Source: Clostridia bacterium (GTDB lineage Bacteria > Bacillota > Clostridia > Christensenellales > Borkfalkiaceae). From it: a stretch of 18,942 nucleotides of DNA. The DNA lies in assembly GCA_029052615.1 (NCBI GenBank), contig JAIDIR010000007.1:1-18942 (forward strand). The letters are read 5' to 3'. Both the position numbers and the translations under genes were made by a program. Under the pieces are notes generated by a model. It was not told the origin of the DNA. It saw only the letters and a program-made list of their open reading frames with translations, and ran no database searches. Shown here one piece after another: positions 15,383 through 18,942 of the stretch (the stretch's first letter is position 1; every line of letters begins with the position of its first letter).

Positions 15383-16231
15383 ATTATCTGTTTTAACCGT
15401 GTACTCGGTGACGTTCAAAATCGTTTCGCCGTCAATCTGCAACGCGCACGGTCTGTCGAACTGCACGGTAATATTTTTGCCGCTCAGCACCTTTACGTAC
15501 TTTTTCTTTTTTATATGCTCGCCCTTGAATAGGGAGGGAAAAATCATAAGCGTTTTCAGCTTGCCCGAACCGTGGAACACGCAAAGCGATACCGTGCGCT
15601 CGGCGTTCATTCTGTCCTGCGCGGGGGTGGGCATCATTCCGCCGCCGTACATTCTGCCGTGCATAGTCGGCGCTATCCACACCTTTTTGAATTCGTACGA
15701 AACGCCGTCCACGGTGACGGTTGCGTTTGCGGGCTTGTAGTGGAATAAAAGTCCCTTGATTGCAATGCCCGTGTAGTTGACCTTCTTTTCCGCGGCTTTC
15801 AGTTTGTCGCCCACCTCGCAGCAATAGCCGTCGATGCCGAAGCCAACGCCGTTGATAAATTTATAGCTCTTGCCGTTGACCTCGACTTCGGGCAAATTCT
15901 TAATAAAGGGCGCAAGCTCCACGGGGCTGTCGCCCGCCGTCCTGCAGATGTCCGACCAGAAGTCGTTGCCGTTGCCCGCCGCATAGTAGTAGACGGGCGC
16001 GCTAATTTCCATGCCGTCGGTGGCGTTGATATAGCGGTTCAACGTGCCGTCGCCGCCCGCGATAATCACGCCCTCGCCTTGCTTAACGCCCGCAAAAAAT
16101 TTAGCGTAATCGGTCTTGGTTATATCGTAATATTCAAGCTCGTCGCCTTCCAGCGCGGCTTTAAGCTCGTCGTAAAAAGCGGTGTCGTCAATCCTGCCCG
16201 CAAGGGGATTGTATAAAACCTTGTATTTCAT
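15380..16231 (-). CDS. Diacylglycerol kinase family lipid kinase (DgkB/YegS-like)
   Basis: This is a predicted soluble ATP-dependent lipid kinase of 283 residues. It has NPLAG at 8-12, the nucleotide-binding GGDGTLN at 59-65, and AAGNGNDF at 84-91, where most family members have PxGTGNDF; the Ala-Ala and the Asn in place of Thr are unusual. A second beta-rich domain follows (about residues 110-283), with GVGFGID near 127-133, and ends in the LQIDGE motif typical of the family's C-terminus. DagK-type enzymes recycle diacylglycerol to phosphatidic acid, but YegS-like members phosphorylate other lipids, so the substrate is open. GAGG eight bases before the ATG is the ribosome binding site. The gene is 21 bases behind an AraC regulator gene and probably cotranscribed with it. 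Confidence 0.88.
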   Translation of the reverse strand: MKYKVLYNPLAGRIDDTAFYDELKAALEGDELEYYDITKTDYAKFFAGVKQGEGVIIAGGDGTLNRYINATDGMEISAPVYYYAAGNGNDFWSDICRTAGDSPVELAPFIKNLPEVEVNGKSYKFINGVGFGIDGYCCEVGDKLKAAEKKVNYTGIAIKGLLFHYKPANATVTVDGVSYEFKKVWIAPTMHGRMYGGGMMPTPAQDRMNAERTVSLCVFHGSGKLKTLMIFPSLFKGEHIKKKKYVKVLSGKNITVQFDRPCALQIDGETILNVTEYTVKTDN

Positions 16232-16252
16232 CTGTAATTCCTCTTTTCAATT

Positions 16253-16990
16253 TTATTGCCCGTCGCCGTTCAAATAGAGCGACGGCGCAACGCCGAAGTA
16301 TTTCTTGAACACGCGCGAAAAGTAAAGCGGTTCCGAAAAGCCGCAGGCTTCGGCAATCTGCGTGACCGTGTAGTCCGAATAGCGGTTGGTCATTCCCGAT
16401 AGAATTATGCTCTTGGCGCGCTCCATTCTTGCCCGCGTAAGGTATTCGTGAGGGGTCGCGCCGACCTCTTTTTTGAAAAGCTTGCGCACGTAATCGTAGT
16501 TCAAAGGCAGGGTGCGTATAAAGCTTTCCAGCGAATAGGTGGGGTCGCTCACGTGTTTTTCCGCGTCCTCGATAACCGCCTTGACCGCAGGCGAAAAGCC
16601 GTTTGGCGCAGTATATGCAGTTATCAGCGCCGCAATCAAGCCGCCGTACGCCGAAAGCACGCCCTCGCGCCGCCTGCCGTCCGCCGCGCCGTAGCTAAGG
16701 GCACGGGCAGCCGCGTCGCATAGGTCGCGCGCATCGTCCGCAGGTATCTTTATAGCGGATTTGAGGGGCAACAGCGCCTTGTCCAGTACTACGCGCACCG
16801 CGCTTCCGCTAAGCAGACGGCGTGGGATAAGGGGAGGCAGTACGACCGCGTCGCCCTGTACGCAGTCGAACGCTTGTCCGTCCGCTTCCAGCCGTCCGTC
16901 AGACTCGAAGCAAATCACTTCAAAGTCGCCGTGAGCGTGCGCGGCGGCGTTTCCGCCCTCAATCAGTTCAACGGTAGAAATATCGTTCAT
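16253..16990 (-). CDS. AraC family transcription regulator
   Basis: This is a 245-residue regulator. The N-terminal part (about 5-70) is cupin-like, with HAHGDFE at 18-24 and the strand pattern ending in VVLPPLIPRRL, and would bind a small ligand, often a sugar or related signal. The C-terminal AraC double helix-turn-helix spans about 145-240: the first helices include YDYVRKLFKKEVGATPHEYL, and the second has QIAEACGFSEPLYFSRVFKK. There is no ribosome binding site; instead a strong promoter lies so close that the message probably begins at the ATG. Its target is unknown. It is not adjacent to the pectin operon, and the likely candidates are itself and the lipid kinase gene downstream. Confidence 0.9.
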   Translation of the reverse strand: MNDISTVELIEGGNAAAHAHGDFEVICFESDGRLEADGQAFDCVQGDAVVLPPLIPRRLLSGSAVRVVLDKALLPLKSAIKIPADDARDLCDAAARALSYGAADGRRREGVLSAYGGLIAALITAYTAPNGFSPAVKAVIEDAEKHVSDPTYSLESFIRTLPLNYDYVRKLFKKEVGATPHEYLTRARMERAKSIILSGMTNRYSDYTVTQIAEACGFSEPLYFSRVFKKYFGVAPSLYLNGDGQ

Positions 16991-16992
16991 AT

Positions 16993-17017
16993 CCGTATTA
17001 TATCATATCATATACGG
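16993..17017. promoter_or_regulatory. Inverted repeat overlapping the AraC promoter, possible operator
   Basis: CCGTAT at 16993-16998 and ATACGG at 17012-17017 form a 6-bp inverted repeat with 13 bases between. It covers the -10 box and the spacer, the expected position for repression or autoregulation. The same interval also contains two copies of ATATCAT-like sequence. Confidence 0.45.
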
Positions 17018-17026
17018 TTTTGTCCA
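16997..17026 (-). promoter_or_regulatory. Strong promoter of the AraC gene, giving a leaderless mRNA
   Basis: On the minus strand TGGACA (17026-17021) and TATAAT (17002-16997) are separated by 18 bases. Only six bases lie between the -10 box and the ATG at 16990, so transcription should start at or next to the first codon. Confidence 0.7.
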
Positions 17027-17036
17027 TATAAAGGCA

Positions 17037-17501
17037 TTAACAATTTTTGCCGAAAACCTTGTTGTCGGCTTCAGCGCAGTACTCGCCCGTGTCGGCGTAT
17101 CCGCACTTAATAAAGAACTTTTCGCTCTCCTCTACGGGCAGGGTGTAAATTTCTTCCGCACCGCTTTTGATAAGCTCGGTCTCGGCGTATTGCAAAAGCG
17201 CGCGCCCGAGCCTCTGTTTGCGGTGAGCGGGGGCAACGTAAATTTCGCGCACGTCGCCGCACCCCTCCTTAAAATTCCAGTCGTTAATTACGTCGTCAAT
17301 CTGGAATATGACGAAGCCGACGACTTCGCCGCCGTCCGCAGCGGCAACGCCCACGCGGAAAAGTTCCGCCTTCAAATCGGGTGCAACGTATTCGTTAAAG
17401 AGGTGGAGGGGGTCGTCCTCGCAATCCAGCTCAGTATAGTAGTCGCAGAAAAGTTTTTCAAACGCCGTAAGGTCGGCGGCTGATATTTCGCGCACGATCA
17501 T
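17037..17501 (-). CDS. GNAT family N-acetyltransferase
   Basis: This is a 154-residue single-domain acetyl-CoA-dependent acetyltransferase. The acetyl-CoA-binding motif A is clear: the REIYVAPAHRKQ strand-turn is followed by Gln96-x-x-Gly99-x-Ala101 and the helix ALLQYAETEL. A FVIFQIDDV strand and the C-terminal FFIKCGYADTGE motif B complete the fold. The acceptor substrate (small molecule, peptide or protein N-terminus) cannot be predicted. AAGGAG seven bases before the ATG is a good ribosome binding site. It lies just after the L27 terminator, so it depends on read-through or on a promoter I could not identify. Confidence 0.88.
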   Translation of the reverse strand: MIVREISAADLTAFEKLFCDYYTELDCEDDPLHLFNEYVAPDLKAELFRVGVAAADGGEVVGFVIFQIDDVINDWNFKEGCGDVREIYVAPAHRKQRLGRALLQYAETELIKSGAEEIYTLPVEESEKFFIKCGYADTGEYCAEADNKVFGKNC

Positions 17502-17520
17502 ACAATTCTCCTTACAATTT

Positions 17521-17552
17521 AAAAAGCGAGGTGCAAAACGCGACCTCGCTTT
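17521..17552 (-). terminator. Intrinsic terminator after rpmA
   Basis: On the minus strand a 10-bp stem (17552-17543 with 17532-17523) closes a 10-base loop and is followed by five T residues (17525-17521). It sits 13 bases after the L27 stop and about 20 bases before the acetyltransferase start. Confidence 0.8.
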
Positions 17553-17564
17553 AATTCGTTTTAA

Positions 17565-17843
17565 TTATTCGGCTACGGGATAAACGGAAACCTGCTTGCC
17601 GTCCTTGCCGACTCTTTCGAACTTAACCTTGCCGTCAACCAGAGCGAACAAAGTGTCGTCCTTGCCGATGCCTACGTTATTGCCGGGCTTGAACTTGCTG
17701 CCGCGCTGTCTAACGAGGATGTTGCCTGCAAGCACGCTCTGACCGTCGGCACGCTTAACGCCGAGGTATTTGGGGTTACTGTCTCTGCCGTTATCGGTCG
17801 AACCGCCGCCCTTCTTGTGGGCAAATAACTTAATCAATAACAT
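17565..17843 (-). CDS. rpmA: Large ribosomal subunit protein L27 (bL27)
   Basis: L27 lies at the peptidyl transferase centre and contacts tRNA in the P site. The 92-residue protein has the family core HKKGGGSTDNGRDS, LGVKRADGQ, GNILVRQRGSKFKPGNNVG and the DDTLFALVDGKV strand. As in most Firmicutes the mature AHKK end is preceded by a short extension (MLLIKLF), here ending in Leu-Phe, which in Staphylococcus and relatives is removed by the Prp protease. TCCTCCT (AGGAGGA on the coding strand, 17859-17853) is 9 bases before the ATG. It lies 21 bases after rplU. The prp (ysxB) gene, usually between rplU and rpmA in Firmicutes, is absent from this position, and obg does not follow. Confidence 0.97.
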   Translation of the reverse strand: MLLIKLFAHKKGGGSTDNGRDSNPKYLGVKRADGQSVLAGNILVRQRGSKFKPGNNVGIGKDDTLFALVDGKVKFERVGKDGKQVSVYPVAE

Positions 17844-17864
17844 TCTATCTGGTCCTCCTGTAAA

Positions 17865-18245
17865 TTACTCAGCCGCGGAAGCCTTTTCGGTCTTTGCCGC
17901 AGCGGGCTTAGCCTTAGCCGCCGTCTTCTTGCCGGGTGCGCCTTCGCCGATTGTCGTTACCTTAATGGAAGTGTAGGGCTGTCTGTGACCCTGCTTCTTT
18001 CTCTCGTTCTTCTTGGCTTTGTACTTGAAGACGATAATCTTCTTTTCCTTGCCGTGAGAGAGCACCTCCGCGGTAACCAGAACCTTTTCCACCTCTTTGC
18101 CGACCTTGACGTTCTCGCCGTCCGCCGTTAAAACAACGGGGAAGGTGACGGTTGCGCCAACTTCTGCATCGAGCTTTTCCACCTTTAAGGTGTCGCCAAC
18201 GGAAACTTTATACTGCTTGTTTCCGTTATCGAAAATTGCGTACAT
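17865..18245 (-). CDS. rplU: Large ribosomal subunit protein L21 (bL21)
   Basis: L21 binds 23S rRNA and is encoded with L27 in most bacteria. The 126-residue protein opens with MYAIFDNGNKQYKVSVGD and carries the family's KIIVFKYKAKKNERKKQGHRQ basic stretch and the IKVTTI end. A longer upstream frame exists, but ATG 18245 is certain: GGAGG at 18257-18253 is 7 bases away, the homologous region begins there, and the promoter lies within the longer frame. After the normal end (about residue 103) there is an additional tail of about 22 residues rich in Ala and Lys, ending in acidic residues. It is the first gene of the leftward operon. Confidence 0.96.
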   Translation of the reverse strand: MYAIFDNGNKQYKVSVGDTLKVEKLDAEVGATVTFPVVLTADGENVKVGKEVEKVLVTAEVLSHGKEKKIIVFKYKAKKNERKKQGHRQPYTSIKVTTIGEGAPGKKTAAKAKPAAAKTEKASAAE

Positions 18246-18352
18246 AAAAAATCCTCCTCTAACCAGTCTCGTCGGATACAAAATTGCCAAAGGCGTAGGC
18301 GGCGCTTGAAGAAAAATTTGCGCACTTAAAAAGCCCGTTCCGAACGGCTCGT
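18246..18352 (-). ncRNA. 5' leader of the rplU-rpmA mRNA, possible L21 leader
   Basis: Between the predicted transcription start (about 18351) and the rplU ATG lie about 105 untranslated bases. L21 leaders are a known Firmicute cis-regulatory RNA class proposed to bind the ribosomal protein. I can see a 5' hairpin (18349-18332) and a purine-rich 3' end carrying the ribosome binding site, but I cannot match the published consensus from memory, so class membership is tentative. Confidence 0.4.
18328..18349 (-). other. Terminator-like hairpin at the very start of the rplU leader
   Basis: On the minus strand AGCC-GTT pairs with AAC-(G)-GGCT around a CGG loop, with one bulged G, followed by TTTTT. 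It begins within a few bases of the predicted transcription start, which makes true termination doubtful; a 5' stabilising hairpin or regulatory stem is equally possible. Confidence 0.5.
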
Positions 18353-18357
18353 GGATA

Positions 18358-18386
18358 AATATATCATAATAAAGTAGCCAAGTCAA
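18358..18386 (-). promoter_or_regulatory. Promoter of the rplU operon
   Basis: On the minus strand TTGACT (18386-18381), a 17-base spacer and TATATT (18363-18358) preceded by TGA form a good sigma-A-type promoter with an extended -10. It drives rplU and rpmA. Confidence 0.8.
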
Positions 18387-18392
18387 GCAATT

Positions 18393-18423
18393 TTTGCGCA
18401 CTGTCCGCATAATTAGGCGCAAA
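18393..18423. repeat. Inverted repeat in the divergent rplU / 18470 intergenic region
   Basis: TTTGCGC at 18393-18399 and GCGCAAA at 18417-18423 are exact reverse complements with 17 bases between. It lies upstream of the rplU -35 box and 47 bases before the divergent gene, so it could be an operator for either, or chance. Confidence 0.35.
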
Positions 18424-18469
18424 TTGCGGCAAAGTATAGTTAACGAAAAATATTTTCAAGGAGAATAAA

Positions 18470-18910
18470 ATGGACAATCTTAAAAGCGACAGCGAAGTTC
18501 TGGCGGAAATTTACCGCAACGCACAGTACGCACAGACCTCGATAACCGACCTTCTGCCCGAAGTGGAGGACGAGGATATCAAGGAAGAGCTTCTGCGCGA
18601 GCACGAGGAATACGAAAGAATCTGTTCGGAGGCGGCAAGCCTTGCAACCAGATACGACCTCAACTTAAAGGAGCCTTCGCCCATAAAGAAGGCTATGATG
18701 TGGAGCGCGATAAAGATGAACGCCGCAACCGACAACTCCAAGCAGAACGTTGCGCAGATGATGATTAAGGGCACCGTAAACGGCATTACGTCGCTTAAAA
18801 CTTCCCTTACCGACGGCGAAGCAATTATGAACGTCGACGTCAAGAACCTGTTAAAGGAACTCATCGCCATAGAAGAAGGCTTCGAAAAGAAACTGAAGAA
18901 ATATTTATAA
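18470..18910 (+). CDS. Small all-helical protein of unknown function (four-helix bundle type)
   Basis: This is a 146-residue soluble protein without a signal peptide or membrane segment. Amphipathic helices can be drawn at about residues 6-29, 33-62, 72-88, 90-114 and 122-145, with a middle segment reading MMIKGTVNGITSL. The overall pattern recalls ferritin-like or DUF2383-type four-helix bundles, but only one His (45) is present and no pair of metal-binding ExxH motifs is seen, so a di-iron site is unlikely. AAGGAGA at 18458-18464 is 6 bases before the ATG. It is divergent from rplU and apparently monocistronic, as a terminator hairpin begins just after it. No convincing promoter was found. 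Confidence 0.85.
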   Translation: MDNLKSDSEVLAEIYRNAQYAQTSITDLLPEVEDEDIKEELLREHEEYERICSEAASLATRYDLNLKEPSPIKKAMMWSAIKMNAATDNSKQNVAQMMIKGTVNGITSLKTSLTDGEAIMNVDVKNLLKELIAIEEGFEKKLKKYL

Positions 18911-18920
18911 TATAAAGAAA

Positions 18921-18942
18921 AGGCGCCCGCGCAAATCTGCGC
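18921..18942 (+). terminator. Start of an intrinsic terminator, cut by the window end
   Basis: GCGCA at 18929-18933 pairs with TGCGC at 18938-18942 around AATC. The unpaired left arm (AGGCGCCC, 18921-18928) predicts that the matching GGGCGCCT and a T-run follow beyond the window. Confidence 0.6.

Noticed and set aside
18246..18422. A 59-residue N-terminal extension of L21
   Set aside because: The extension is not L21-like, overlaps the predicted promoter, and a perfect ribosome binding site precedes ATG 18245.
18424..18441. TTGCGG and TATAGT as promoter of the helical protein gene at 18470
   Set aside because: The hexamers are only five bases apart, and no other -35 element fits TATAGT.

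Overview
The window looks like a chromosomal segment from an anaerobic, fibre-degrading member of the Firmicutes (Clostridia), probably an uncultured gut lineage. The basis is strong AGGAGG-type ribosome binding sites, a CUT1 sugar importer with LplB/YtcP-type permeases and an MsmK/UgpC-type ATPase, a LytTR plus DUF3021 regulatory pair, and an L27 ribosomal protein with the short N-terminal extension typical of Firmicutes. No marker in the window fixes a genus. There are no rRNA or tRNA genes, no insertion sequences and no CRISPR array that I can see.

Region 1 (1-12523, all on +) is one long carbohydrate-use locus. In order it holds: an uncharacterised membrane protein; two CUT1 ABC permeases; a very large (949 aa) lipoprotein substrate-binding protein; two four-helix membrane proteins; the transporter ATPase; two more four-helix membrane proteins; a GH28 polygalacturonase-type hydrolase; and a GH105 unsaturated uronyl hydrolase, closed by a strong intrinsic terminator. 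Neither hydrolase has a signal peptide. The simplest model is import of pectin-derived (galacturonan or rhamnogalacturonan) oligosaccharides followed by cytoplasmic depolymerisation. The binding-protein gene has its own good sigma-A-type promoter and is followed by a very stable UUCG hairpin without a U-tract, which would let it be expressed above its neighbours. The four membrane proteins around the ATPase are tied to it and to GH28 by start/stop overlaps or short gaps. They are the least explained part of the window.

Region 2 (12590-15382, +) is a four-gene unit: a stand-alone LytTR DNA-binding protein, a DUF3021 membrane protein, an ABC ATPase and an ABC-2 permease. It resembles the LytTR regulator/membrane-inhibitor pairs of Firmicutes coupled to an exporter. 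It ends at a bidirectional terminator shared with region 3.

Region 3 (15349-18386, -) reads leftward: rplU (L21), rpmA (L27), a GNAT acetyltransferase, an AraC-family regulator and a diacylglycerol-kinase-family lipid kinase. rplU has a clear promoter and a leader of about 105 nt. The AraC gene has a near-consensus promoter placed so close to its ATG that the mRNA should be leaderless. A small helical protein of unknown function (18470-18910, +) diverges from rplU at the right edge, and its terminator is cut by the window end.
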